From assembly GCA_936914845.1 (NCBI GenBank), contig CAKZGE010000004.1, forward strand, positions 1 to 64,000: a DNA stretch of 64,000 nucleotides. The letters are read 5' to 3'. Both the position numbers and the translations under genes were made by a program. Below, one piece after another: positions 18,193 to 26,922 of this stretch. This DNA is from an uncultured Chloracidobacterium sp. (GTDB lineage Bacteria > Acidobacteriota > Blastocatellia > Pyrinomonadales > Pyrinomonadaceae). A model generated the notes under the pieces. It worked only from the letters and a program-made list of their open reading frames with translations. It was not told the DNA's origin and made no database searches. Numbering within the stretch: the stretch's first letter is position 1; each line of letters begins with the position of its first letter.

Positions 18193-18678
18193 ATGTCAGC
18201 AAGTTATCCGATCACGCCTGCAATTAGGGAATTGAGACAGGCAAATGCTGAGTTTGAGCCTTTCGTTTTTGATTACGTCGAAAAAGGCGGAACTCGGCAT
18301 TCGGCGGCGGTTTTGGGCGTTGATGAACACGCCGTTATAAAAACGTTGGTTTTCGAAACTAATGAAAAAAAGCCCTTGATCGTTTTAATGCACGGCGACC
18401 GCCATGTTTCGACCAAAAATCTGGCACGAACGCTTGGCGTTAGGTCGATCGAACCTTCCACACCGGAAAAGGCAAACAAACTCACCGGATATCTCGTCGG
18501 CGGAACCTCGCCATTCGGAACCCGCACAAAAATGCCAGTTTATGCCGAAGCCTCCATTTTTGATCTGGACAAGATCTATATAAATGGCGGCAAGCGCGGA
18601 TTTTTGGTCTCTATCGCCCCCAAGATTTTGCTAAATTTGCTTGAACCCGTGTTGGTTCAAACTGCGATGGAAAAGTGA
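18193..18678 (+). CDS. ybaK: YbaK/EbsC family Cys-tRNA(Pro) deacylase
   Basis: 161 residues of the YbaK/ProX editing domain: TPAIRELRQANAEFEPFVFDY at the start, the TLVFETNEKKPLIVLMHGD strand, and GTSPFGTRTKMPVYAE, the loop around the substrate. Hydrolyses Cys mis-attached to tRNA-Pro in trans. The ATG at 18193 aligns with the family start; an upstream in-frame GTG at 18124 would add 23 residues of unlike sequence. The stop overlaps the GTG of the SRPBCC gene, so the pair is probably translated together. Confidence 0.88.
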   Translation: MSASYPITPAIRELRQANAEFEPFVFDYVEKGGTRHSAAVLGVDEHAVIKTLVFETNEKKPLIVLMHGDRHVSTKNLARTLGVRSIEPSTPEKANKLTGYLVGGTSPFGTRTKMPVYAEASIFDLDKIYINGGKRGFLVSIAPKILLNLLEPVLVQTAMEK

Positions 18679-19163
18679 AAAAACGTATTGAAACAGACAT
18701 CGATATCAACGCTTCCGCCGAAAAAGTGTGGGAAGTGCTAACAGACCTTTCAAGCTATCCGCAATGGAATCCCTTTATTCTTGAGATCTCGGGGAAATTA
18801 TCGGTCGGCGAAAAGCTTCGCGTCGTGATCCGGCCGGAGGGCGGCCGTGAGATGACGTTTAAACCTATCGTGAAAGCTGCCGACGCAACCCGCGAGCTTC
18901 GATGGTTAGGACGCCTGTTTTTTAGCGGTCTTTTTGACGGCGAACATTATTTTCGTATTGAACCGAAAGGTGATGCAGCTGTGAGATTTGTTCACGGTGA
19001 AAACTTTGACGGCATTCTCGTCAGGCTCTTCGCAAAGAGTCTCGATAAAGGAACGGCGGCCGGTTTTCGTGCAATGAATAAGGCGATCAAAGAACGAGCC
19101 GAATCTTTAATGATGAACCAAACTGTTTCGGACAAGATCGAGGACCTCAAACCAGTAAGATGA
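18675..19163 (+). CDS. SRPBCC family protein
   Basis: 162 residues forming one START/Bet v1-type helix-grip domain of the SRPBCC superfamily: ASAEKVWEVLTDLSSYPQWN at the N-terminus, FDGEHYFRIEP in the sheet, and a long C-terminal helix (GFRAMNKAIKERAE). Such proteins bind hydrophobic ligands; many are annotated as polyketide cyclase/dehydrase without such activity. GTG start overlapping the ybaK stop (GTGA) shows translational coupling. Ligand unknown. Confidence 0.82.
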   Translation: MKKRIETDIDINASAEKVWEVLTDLSSYPQWNPFILEISGKLSVGEKLRVVIRPEGGREMTFKPIVKAADATRELRWLGRLFFSGLFDGEHYFRIEPKGDAAVRFVHGENFDGILVRLFAKSLDKGTAAGFRAMNKAIKERAESLMMNQTVSDKIEDLKPVR

Positions 19164-19166
19164 CCG

Positions 19167-20525
19167 CTATTTGCGGCCCTTTAATCCGTCCAGAGCCTTT
19201 CTATTATTCGGATCTTCTTTCAGAGCGGCGTTAAAGGCAGCGGCGGCGTCAGCCTTTTTTCCCTGAGCGTCAAAAATAACACCGCGTTGGGCAAATATAT
19301 CAGCTAATGAGACCATCTTGGACGCTTCCGCCTTTGATAGGTCAGCAAAAGCAAGATCGAATTTTCTTGATCCCGTGTAGGCTACTGCCCGTTCATACAT
19401 TGCCGAATCAGAGATAATAAAACTTTTTTGTTCAATGGCTACGGTGCAATCTGCGGCGGCGGCGTTAAAGTTCTTATTCTCATTAAAAAGCCGACATCGG
19501 GCAAGGCGGCTACTGGCGTCTTTGGGGTCAACGGCGACAGCATTGTTTAGGTCGGCGAGAGCTTTTACGTTATCTTTTTGCCTTTCATAGTAACTTGCCC
19601 GCATATTGTAACCAAAGGCATTTTTGGGTTCGAGTTCTATGACCTTTGTGAGGTCTTGCAGAGCTTTTTCCTGCATACCCATTTTTTCATAAGCGTCCGA
19701 ACGATCTGTGTAGTAGGATGAAGATCGCGTTCCGGCCAGTTCGATGGCCTTGGTAAAATCTGAGGCGGCAAGATTATAGCTTTTGACCTTCATATAAAGT
19801 TTGCCGCGATTTGACACCGTGCCCGCAGAAAACGGATCGAGCGCGACCGCCTTCGTATATTCAATTAACGCTTTCGGGTTCTGTCCCTGAGCTTCAAAGA
19901 GACCGGCTCTGATGGAATATGCGTGCGAATTGTATCTATTTATTCTGACCGCTTCGTCGATCTTGTCCGCTATTTGCCGATCAAGCATGTCAATATTTAT
20001 TTGCGGTTCTTTGTTTAACTTTTTCAACGCCCGCCCGATCAGCAAGTCATTTGCAGCAAGCGAAGCGGTCAATGACCTTTTTGTAATATCAGGCGTCGCT
20101 TTTTTAACCGGAAGCAATTCTGCAACCTCTCTAGCGGCGTCGATGTGCGGCTGTAGCCGCGGGGCAAATCGAGGTTCTATGCGCGATGCCTGTGACAGGT
20201 CTTCGTAAGCGGCCTTGAAATTTCCCGCGTTGTAATTCGCTAGTCCACGGTTTACGAATGCTTCCGCAGACCTCGGATCGCCGTCGATCATATCGGTGTA
20301 AACCTTTATCGCGTTCGACCAATCAAACAGCCCCGCATACGCTAAGCCTTTGCCCAAATTTCCGGTCTTCGGGTCGTTCCTAGCGGCTTCGTCGCAGGTT
20401 TTTAGAGCTTCTTCATATTGTTTAGCTTTTATTTGGGTCTGGCATTGTAAAACAGCGTTTTGTCCAAATACGTTCGCCGTGAGCGTTAACAATAACGCGC
20501 AAATATAAATGAAAATTGTCTTCAT
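19167..20525 (-). CDS. Secreted tetratricopeptide repeat protein
   Basis: 452 residues with a signal peptide (about 1-21, ending NVFGQNA) followed almost entirely by TPR units, roughly nine or ten, of the form ALxDLTKVIELEPKNAFGYNMR. A less regular segment of about 55 residues (around 140-195) separates an N-terminal group of repeats from the C-terminal group. Periplasmic or surface protein-interaction scaffold; partner unknown. It ends three bases from the SRPBCC gene on the other strand (convergent). Confidence 0.82.
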   Translation of the reverse strand: MKTIFIYICALLLTLTANVFGQNAVLQCQTQIKAKQYEEALKTCDEAARNDPKTGNLGKGLAYAGLFDWSNAIKVYTDMIDGDPRSAEAFVNRGLANYNAGNFKAAYEDLSQASRIEPRFAPRLQPHIDAAREVAELLPVKKATPDITKRSLTASLAANDLLIGRALKKLNKEPQINIDMLDRQIADKIDEAVRINRYNSHAYSIRAGLFEAQGQNPKALIEYTKAVALDPFSAGTVSNRGKLYMKVKSYNLAASDFTKAIELAGTRSSSYYTDRSDAYEKMGMQEKALQDLTKVIELEPKNAFGYNMRASYYERQKDNVKALADLNNAVAVDPKDASSRLARCRLFNENKNFNAAAADCTVAIEQKSFIISDSAMYERAVAYTGSRKFDLAFADLSKAEASKMVSLADIFAQRGVIFDAQGKKADAAAAFNAALKEDPNNRKALDGLKGRK

Positions 20526-20665
20526 ATCCGTCTATACAGATCTTATTTTAGTTTTAGGGTAGAACTTTTGAATGATGATCGGGTGACCAGATTCACTAGT
20601 AAGATATATGAAAACTTAATAAATTCAAACAAAAAAGTTGCATTTAAAACCTTATGATGCAAAAA

Positions 20666-20683
20666 TGAATGAACATTCACTCA
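20666..20683 (+). promoter_or_regulatory. FadR-type operator upstream of fadA
   Basis: TGAATGAACATTCACTCA, a 7-4-7 inverted repeat with one mismatch, the same box as at 12598-12615 upstream of fadN. It lies 25 bases before the fadA start codon and 140 bases before the divergent TPR gene. A TTTAAT at 20684-20689 directly after it may be the -10 element. Confidence 0.75.
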
Positions 20684-20708
20684 TTTAATAGGTCGAGGTA
20701 GTACATAT

Positions 20709-21887
20709 ATGAAAGAAGCAGTAATTGTATCGGCTGTGCGTACGGCTGTCGGGAAGGCTCCGAAGGGAACTTTTAGGAACACCAGGCCGGATGACCTTGG
20801 AGCGGCGGCAATAAGAGAAGCGGTGGGACGAGCCGGCATAGACGCTTCTTTGATCGACGATGTGATAATGGGTTGTGCTTTTCCGGAGGCGGAGCAGGGA
20901 ATGAACGTTGCCCGCACTGCATCGATCGCCGCCGGGCTGCCGGTCGAAACATCTGCGATGACCGTCAACCGCTATTGTTCGTCGGGGCTGCAGACGATCG
21001 CCCTAGCCGCTGAGCGCATCATGACGGGCGGAGCGGACGCAATAGTCGCCGGCGGTTTGGAAACGATGTCGATGATACCAATGGGCGGCAATGTCGTAAG
21101 GCCAAACCCCGCCATTGTCAATACCTACCCGGATTACTACCTGAATATGGGACTAACGGCGGAGAACCTCGCGAAGAAATACGAGATCAGCCGCGAGCAG
21201 GCGGACGCATTCTCTTACGGGTCGCACCAAAAGGCGTTGGCGGCCATCAAGGAAGGCAAATTTACAGAGGAAATAGTGCCGGTCAATGTTCTGGTCGATG
21301 AATTTGATGAAAAAGGCCGGGTGCGTCGTAAAGAGATCGTTTTTGCGCAGGACGAAGGGCCGCGGGCAGATACCTCGCCGGAGGGGCTTGCAAAGCTGCG
21401 GCCTGTATTTCACGCCAAAGGGACCGTTACGGCAGGGAATTCTTCGCAGATGTCTGATGGAGCCGCCGCCGCGGTTGTCATGTCGGCTGACAAGGCGGCT
21501 GAGCTTGGCATCACACCGCTAGCAAGATTTGTCTCGTTCGCGACTGCCGGTTGCTTGCCCGAAGAAATGGGCATAGGCCCTGTCTATGCAATACCGAAAG
21601 CTTTGAAAATGGCCGGATTAACAATGGACCAGATCGATATTTTCGAGCTTAACGAAGCTTTTGCCGCACAAGGACTTTCGGTAATGAAGGTGCTTGAGAT
21701 GGATCCGGCCAAGGTCAACGTCAATGGCGGAGCTGTTGCTCTGGGGCATCCGCTCGGCTGCACCGGTGCGAAACTGACCGCGACCGTGCTGCAGGAACTC
21801 AGGCGTCGCAATGCTCGTTACGGAATGGTCACAATGTGTGTCGGCGGCGGTATGGGAGCAGCCGGTATCTTTGAATTGATCGGCTAA
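20709..21887 (+). CDS. fadA: Acetyl-CoA acyltransferase (thiolase, FadA type)
   Basis: 392 residues, the usual thiolase length. The acyl-accepting Cys is in NRYCSSGLQTIA (about residue 91), the catalytic His in GGAVALGHPLGCTGA, and the second Cys in MCVGGGMGAAG. Performs the thiolytic cleavage of 3-ketoacyl-CoA, the last step of beta-oxidation, after FadN. Although 5.6 kb from fadN, both carry the same operator and should be coregulated. A biosynthetic acetyl-CoA acetyltransferase is the alternative, but the operator favours degradation. Confidence 0.92.
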   Translation: MKEAVIVSAVRTAVGKAPKGTFRNTRPDDLGAAAIREAVGRAGIDASLIDDVIMGCAFPEAEQGMNVARTASIAAGLPVETSAMTVNRYCSSGLQTIALAAERIMTGGADAIVAGGLETMSMIPMGGNVVRPNPAIVNTYPDYYLNMGLTAENLAKKYEISREQADAFSYGSHQKALAAIKEGKFTEEIVPVNVLVDEFDEKGRVRRKEIVFAQDEGPRADTSPEGLAKLRPVFHAKGTVTAGNSSQMSDGAAAAVVMSADKAAELGITPLARFVSFATAGCLPEEMGIGPVYAIPKALKMAGLTMDQIDIFELNEAFAAQGLSVMKVLEMDPAKVNVNGGAVALGHPLGCTGAKLTATVLQELRRRNARYGMVTMCVGGGMGAAGIFELIG

Positions 21888-21957
21888 AGACGATCTTGCC
21901 GACGACAGACGAAATCGCCAAGCCGCAGGCGTTGTCTGCGGTTGTAATTATCCATTC

Positions 21958-22671
21958 TTAGTTGTCTTGAAGGCTGTCTGATCTTATGCCCCGGATCAGC
22001 AGCCAAAGACAAGTCCCTATCTCGCCGAATGCGGCCGGCATCGTCACATATCCGGAGACAGCGGTCGCACCGAAATCGACCATTAGCGTTCGGCAAATGA
22101 AATTCAAAAGATAGCCGAAACAGCCGATCATCAAAAAGAGCCCTAAGATCCTAGGAAGAAAACCCGATCTGAACACAAGATAGCCCAGCGGCAGCAGCCA
22201 AAGTCCCCAGAAGATCTGCGCGATCAGAAGTCCGTTGCTGTAATTTTGAAGTAGATAATTCAGTTTGGCGTAATTTTGTGAAACATCGACAGCCAAGAGA
22301 TGGTCCGAACTGTGGATCAAAGCCAATACGGCATAGCGATCTTGCAAATTTAACAACGAAATGGGAACACTCACGACCGAGAAGATAACCATTAGTTTCG
22401 CGGCGGTCTCGTCAATATGGCCAAGCAGCCGATATAGAACAAAAGGCAGAAGCAGAAAGGCGAGATAGCAAACGGCACTGCTCAAGATCCCGGCTCGAAA
22501 CAATTGCTCGGACGATAAAATATTGCGGTAGGTTTGAGCTGCATCGCCGGAAACGATCAACTGCGAAGGTACATACGCCAGGCTGAATATTCCGGTGACA
22601 ACAACGATGAGGTACAGAAACCCGGCGATCCGGGCCGTTTTTCGATTTACGCCGAAGGGGGTTGCGTTCAT
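21958..22671 (-). CDS. DUF4386 family membrane protein
   Basis: 237 residues with six predicted membrane helices. The family opening KTARIAGFLYLIVVVTGIFS and the NYSNGLLIAQIFWGLWLLPLGYLVFRS-type stretch near the C-terminal third identify DUF4386. Function unknown; located in the inner membrane. It follows the DUF6326-like gene on the same strand by 24 bases, so the two membrane proteins are probably cotranscribed. Confidence 0.85.
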   Translation of the reverse strand: MNATPFGVNRKTARIAGFLYLIVVVTGIFSLAYVPSQLIVSGDAAQTYRNILSSEQLFRAGILSSAVCYLAFLLLPFVLYRLLGHIDETAAKLMVIFSVVSVPISLLNLQDRYAVLALIHSSDHLLAVDVSQNYAKLNYLLQNYSNGLLIAQIFWGLWLLPLGYLVFRSGFLPRILGLFLMIGCFGYLLNFICRTLMVDFGATAVSGYVTMPAAFGEIGTCLWLLIRGIRSDSLQDN

Positions 22672-22695
22672 ATTTCTTTCATGTCCGTAAAATTT

Positions 22696-23124
22696 TCAAC
22701 CCGTTCTTTCCCAACGCCAGGCGTAAAAGACGACCATTGACGAGAGGGTCGTTTCGACGGCGGCCAGATAGGTATAAAACATCATCCATTCACCGATCGT
22801 CGCAATTCCGATAAAGATCATTACAAAGGTAAAAAATGCTCCGGCAGCGAGATTGAGCCGGCGAGCCGCGGTCGGTTTTAGAACCAGCGACAAAAAGATC
22901 ATTGCCGCGGGCAGCGACATCATTATGGAAAACCCGAGAAGAGCGGCCGGCGTTGTGGCTCCGGCTCCGGATTGACCATTCAACAGAGCCTGAAGCCGTG
23001 TTGGTATAAACATTGAAAAGATGTCGCCGTAGGTATAACAGAACATCAGCGAGGTCCACAATCCAGCCAGTTTGATACGCGAATTGACCGGAAATTCGGC
23101 CAAAGCCCCCTCATCCTTTCCCAT
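22696..23124 (-). CDS. Small four-helix membrane protein (DUF6326-like)
   Basis: 142 residues with four hydrophobic segments. The features LAGLWTSLMFCYTYGDIFSMF and FYTYLAAVETTLSSMVVFYAW resemble the DUF6326 family. Function unknown. First gene of a likely two-gene unit with the DUF4386 protein. Its upstream side (23125 onwards) leads into the integration site of the mobile element. Confidence 0.7.
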   Translation of the reverse strand: MGKDEGALAEFPVNSRIKLAGLWTSLMFCYTYGDIFSMFIPTRLQALLNGQSGAGATTPAALLGFSIMMSLPAAMIFLSLVLKPTAARRLNLAAGAFFTFVMIFIGIATIGEWMMFYTYLAAVETTLSSMVVFYAWRWERTG

Positions 23125-23284
23125 AACACCTACTCCCTATCCATAAACACCTATTTCCTGCCCGCAATAGGTAAGACAACGCCGATCCACCGCTTGGTGT
23201 TCCAACTTTTTACGGCGTTATGATAAGGTGCGGAAGCTGGTCGGGATATCAGATCCAAAGGAGCGGCTAGGTCGCAAAAGCGAA

Positions 23285-23306
23285 ACGGGAGCCTTTTGGC
23301 TCCCGT
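23285..23306 (-). terminator. Original terminator of tRNA-Asn, now stranded beyond the element
   Basis: Stem ACGGGAGCC / GGCTCCCGT with TTTT loop, 15 bases beyond the attL copy of the tRNA 3' end. Before integration it would have followed the tRNA-Asn gene directly; now it is about 14 kb from it. The T tract on the minus strand is weak (tttcgctttt). Confidence 0.65.
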
Positions 23307-23320
23307 AACGTATTGATCAA

Positions 23321-23367
<47 letters not shown>

Positions 23368-23472
23368 TCAGAAGGATACAGGTTTCTGCGATTTTCAGAA
23401 TATTTCTAACTAATACAATTTATTGACACTTATGCCTTGACACCATTTCAGGCGATTTCATATGATTGCTCA

Positions 23473-23522
23473 TCTCACCTAAATCTAACCTCGTTTTAGG
23501 TGAGAAATCAGGTGAGACAAGT
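23473..23522. promoter_or_regulatory. Left integrase arm-type sites
   Basis: Inverted tctcacct (23473-23480) and two direct ggtgaga repeats starting at 23499 and 23511, 12 bases apart; the second continues as aggtgagacaagt. The same pair with the same 12-base spacing occurs inside the right end (37167 and 37179). The arrangement near both att repeats is that expected for binding by the N-terminal domain of a tyrosine recombinase. The left set also overlaps the integrase promoter and leader, so the integrase could repress its own gene. Confidence 0.7.
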
Positions 23523-23532
23523 TGAGGAGCGT

Positions 23533-24720
23533 ATGGAGATCTCGGCAAAGGTTTTTAAACGGAAAAGCGGAAAGTCAAAGGGCAAGTGGACAGCTCGCGT
23601 CTCGTACCTGGATCATCTCACAGGAACGATGCGGACTGTCGAAAAGGCCAAGGACAAACGGGCAGACGCAATTGACGAGCGCGACCGGCTGGTAAACGAG
23701 ATCACGAAGTCTCATGGGGGAATCCGCGAAGGCGAAAGAATGACCTTCGACCGGCTGACAGAAATTTCCTGCAAGCAGTTTTATAAACCGGCCGTAATTG
23801 AGAACGGAGTCAAGACGGAAGGCGTTCGCTCGTTTGCAAGCATTCAGAGTGCCCTGAAGAATCTGAACCGGTACTTCGGAAAAAGGCGGATAGGTGAGAT
23901 CACGACCGAATCTCTTTTTGACTACAAGCAGCGACGAAGTAACCAAGGCGTGAAGATAGCAACCGTTAATCGCGAGCTTGAGGTGATGCGTCGAATGATG
24001 CGCTATGCGTTTTCGAAAGGCTGGATCGTGCGAGACGTCTTCTTCGGAGCTAAAGTGATCGTCAATTCCGCCGAAACCGTTAGGACTCGTATCCTATCTG
24101 AAAGTGAACAAAAGAGGCTTTTGGCCGCGTGCGAAGGCGAACGAGACGTTACTTATGAGCGGCATCATTTCGGCAGAACAGAGACCATCACCGCAAGATT
24201 GAAAGCCGATAACCCGCACTTGAAGGCGATCATCCTTCTTGCCGTAGATGCGGGAATGAGGCGCGGTGAAATTCTCAAGCTGACCTGGGATGACATCGAC
24301 CTAGACGCCGGAATCGTAACTGTTAGGGCAAGCAATACGAAAACTGAAAAAATGCGACTTGTGCCCCTAACGGACAGAGCTAAGGCCGAACTTGGACGCG
24401 TCCGAACTTTCGCGCCAGAAGGCGAATCTCGGCCATTTCCGTTTGTTGATTTTAAGAATAGCTGGCGGACCGCAAAACGCATTGCGGGGATCGAAGACCT
24501 TCATTTCCACGATCTGCGGGCTTCCGCCATAACACGTTGGCAGAGGGACGGCGTTCCCCTGGCGATCGCCTCGAAGATAGCGGGACACTCGGACACTCGG
24601 ACAACCGCGAAATATTACACCTCTGCCGATATTGAGATAGTCCAGGCTCTAGCAGAAACGATGAACCGGAGACACGCCGAAGCCTCCGCGAACGTTCCGG
24701 AACCTGCTTTCGTCAATTAG
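23533..24720 (+). CDS. int: Tyrosine recombinase / integrase
   Basis: 395 residues from the ATG at 23533, chosen because GAGGAG precedes it (23524-23529); an in-frame GTG at 23500 would lie inside the arm-site repeats. Layout: a basic N-terminal arm-binding region, a SAM-like core-binding domain (about 100-175) and a catalytic domain. The catalytic residues are visible: R243 in GMRRGE, H326 and R329 in HDLR, H352 in AGHSD, and the nucleophile Tyr361/362 in KYYT. It should catalyse integration and excision at the tRNA-Asn att site 160 bases away, with the excisionase at 35109. Confidence 0.95.
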   Translation: MEISAKVFKRKSGKSKGKWTARVSYLDHLTGTMRTVEKAKDKRADAIDERDRLVNEITKSHGGIREGERMTFDRLTEISCKQFYKPAVIENGVKTEGVRSFASIQSALKNLNRYFGKRRIGEITTESLFDYKQRRSNQGVKIATVNRELEVMRRMMRYAFSKGWIVRDVFFGAKVIVNSAETVRTRILSESEQKRLLAACEGERDVTYERHHFGRTETITARLKADNPHLKAIILLAVDAGMRRGEILKLTWDDIDLDAGIVTVRASNTKTEKMRLVPLTDRAKAELGRVRTFAPEGESRPFPFVDFKNSWRTAKRIAGIEDLHFHDLRASAITRWQRDGVPLAIASKIAGHSDTRTTAKYYTSADIEIVQALAETMNRRHAEASANVPEPAFVN

Positions 24721-24753
24721 CAGCTTGCAGACAGGTTTGCGACTAATGACGAT

Positions 24754-24885
24754 GATTTGCTTCCAAATTGGAAGCTGTTGATATTAGGTCACTTAGAGAA
24801 TTGACCTAGGGCTAAACAGATTTGCTATCAAATAACGGCCGGGCACTTGCAAACCGGATTTGCTATAAAATTGGAAGTTGTTGAT
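24754..24885. repeat. Two imperfect 29-bp direct repeats after int
   Basis: Copies at 24754-24782 and 24857-24885 share gatttgct..aaattggaag.tgttgat, differing at a few positions; flanking pieces (cttgcagacaggtttgc and cttgcaaaccggatttgc) also match. They fill most of the 221-base AT-rich gap between the converging integrase and AlbA_2 genes. Function unknown. Confidence 0.55.
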
Positions 24886-24941
24886 TTCACACTACTTATA
24901 GCTATAGGCCGTTCGAAAGGGGTTTTGTTATCAAATAAGAA

Positions 24942-26352
24942 TTAGGCCCAATACGGGACATATCTTGCATATCTTTTTGACGTGCTTTCAGGGTCTTCCA
25001 GTTTTATCAACCCCTCGTCAACCGTATTCTTAATAATTCCGGAAATAATGTCAGCCTGAGAATCGGACAAATCAAATCTTTCCCGCAGCGACTGATTCGA
25101 CATTTTTTCATTCATCTCGTATTTCAAGGCGCAATGTTGAAAGCAAGCCCGAATCTTGTCATTTTTGCTCATTTCGGAAAAGGGCACATGTGAAAATAGA
25201 ACAGCTGAAAAGTGCTTCTCCCTATTGCGAAAATCAGGAGCCGGAAGCTGCCAAACCTCAACATTACCAATAACCTTATCAATGCCACTGCCCTGACGTT
25301 CACAAATACGCAATCGCCGCATTAGATCCGCAAGCCTCTCATTTCGAGACTGATAGCTATCCACAAGACGATCAGGTGAAACCGGAGACAATCCCGGATT
25401 GTTAATCTCCATTCGATTCGAGTAAATCTCGATGGACACAAGAACCCCGTCTTGCTGAAAATCCTGATGGACTAGCGCGTTTGCGACAAGCTCGCGAACC
25501 GCGATTGGGGGAAACATTTTTACGTCTTCCCTGAAGGCCTTTCCAATCACTTCATTCGAAGGCAACTGCGAGTGGATGTAATCGATCAAGCTTTCGAAAC
25601 CGACAACGTAGCCCATTCTTCCGAAAATATCCGAGCGAATTTGATTCAGTTTGTTATTACCTTCAAAGACGATAACGCGCGGGGGCTTTGTCCTTGACCG
25701 TTTCAAAATTCCTAAGATCCTTAGCAAAAAGCAAAGCACCAAGGTTTGTAATGCTATAGTGTGAGTCTTCCTTAATGATCAAGTATTCACTTTCGAATCG
25801 ATCGAGGACGGTGCCACGCTCGGCCGGATACGGAACCTTTAGAAGATCAAAATAGATCTGAGTGTCGAGAAGCCTGACAATATCTTCCGCCGACTGATCG
25901 GCGACGGCGACTCGTGAAAGAAAATCGGGCTTCCCTTCGTCGAAAATCTTTCGCAACTGATCGGGTGACATCGAGACCAGATCTTCGCCGACGCGCATTA
26001 AGTATTCGCCATCACAGTGCAGAGGGGTACCGATGGGACGTGATGGAATGTGAAACACGAGGACCCGACCATCAGGATGTGTTATTTCTTCCGCGTCAAC
26101 TCGAATATGCAGCTTGTCGAAGACTTTGGATTTGGCATCATTCAAGTTTCTAAACGCATTGCTACCGACGACCTTACGGGGCTTAGCATCACTGACACCT
26201 AGGATCAATTTGCCGCCAAGCTCGTTCGCTAGGGCGGCACAATAGCGATTCAGTTTTGTCTGATTCCACTCCGACCTCGCGGCCTTGAACTCAAGCCGCT
26301 CGCCTTCGTCGGCCGTCATCCAATTCTCGAGTTGTTCAATCGTAACCGTCAA
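24942..26352 (-). pseudogene. AlbA_2 / RecG-like ATP-binding protein, frameshifted
   Basis: Two adjoining frames make one protein of about 470 residues. The first (from about 26352, TTG after an AG-rich leader; ATG at 26319 is the alternative) has a Schlafen AlbA_2 domain: EGERLEFKAA, then ALANELGGKLILGVSD. The second holds an HATPase_c_4-type region (RELVANALVHQDFQQDGV, then NNPGLSP and RQGSGIDK) and a C-terminal winged helix (LRERFDLSDSQADII). The break is in a run of five C near 25683-25687: with four C the family sequence KAPRVIVFEGNN is restored. It may be a real inactivation, slippage-type phase variation or an assembly error. Such proteins are putative DNA-binding transcriptional regulators. 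It is the last gene after the defence operon, 123 bases after vsr. Confidence 0.8.
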
Positions 26353-26475
26353 CTTACCTTTCTCCGTTTCTAAAATCGTCTTTCCTTTTACACGTCGAAC
26401 TCGCTCAGATCGAATGTTCAAGCAAATTTCGCGGCCCAACGTTTTGTTTCGGTCTAGAGCTTTCTTTTTACATTA

Positions 26476-26913
26476 TCATCGATTCGATCCCCGAACTTGT
26501 GATCCGTTTCCTAAGTACCTTTCGAGCCCCTTTTTCAGCTTAGTTGGGTTCTTCAATTCGCATTCCCATACGACTCGAACTCGCCACCCAAGCTTCTTCA
26601 AGTCTGCAATGTGTTTTATATCGCGATCAGCATTCCGTTGCAGCTTTGGAATCCAATATGCTGGATTAGTTTTCGGCGTCGAGCATCGCTTGCATCCCGA
26701 ATGGCGGTGCCAAAAGCAGCCGTGCACAAAGATCACAGCGCGATGTTTCCTTAGAACGATATCAGGTTTTCCTGGCGGCCCTTTTCTATGGAGGCGGAAA
26801 CGAAAGCCTGATCTATGAAGAATAGATCGCACGATCATCTCCGGGGTTGTGTCACGGCTGCGAATCTGCGACATGTTCCAGCTGCGTTGTTCGGATGTAA
26901 TACTGTCTGCCAT
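26476..26913 (-). CDS. vsr: Very short patch repair endonuclease
   Basis: 145 residues, canonical Vsr. Catalytic D51 (GKPDIVL) and H64, H69 (IFVHGCFWHRH) fall at the same numbers as in E. coli Vsr, and the zinc-site Cys/His residues (C66, H71, C74 and the Cys in VVWECEL) are present, as is the N-terminal MSQIRSRDTTPE. It nicks DNA 5' of the T in T:G mismatches that arise when 5-methylcytosine deaminates. Its partner should be the C5 methyltransferase at 33959-34999, here separated from it by four genes. It starts nine bases after AIPR in the same operon. Confidence 0.95.
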   Translation of the reverse strand: MADSITSEQRSWNMSQIRSRDTTPEMIVRSILHRSGFRFRLHRKGPPGKPDIVLRKHRAVIFVHGCFWHRHSGCKRCSTPKTNPAYWIPKLQRNADRDIKHIADLKKLGWRVRVVWECELKNPTKLKKGLERYLGNGSQVRGSNR

Positions 26914-26922
26914 CGGCCATGA

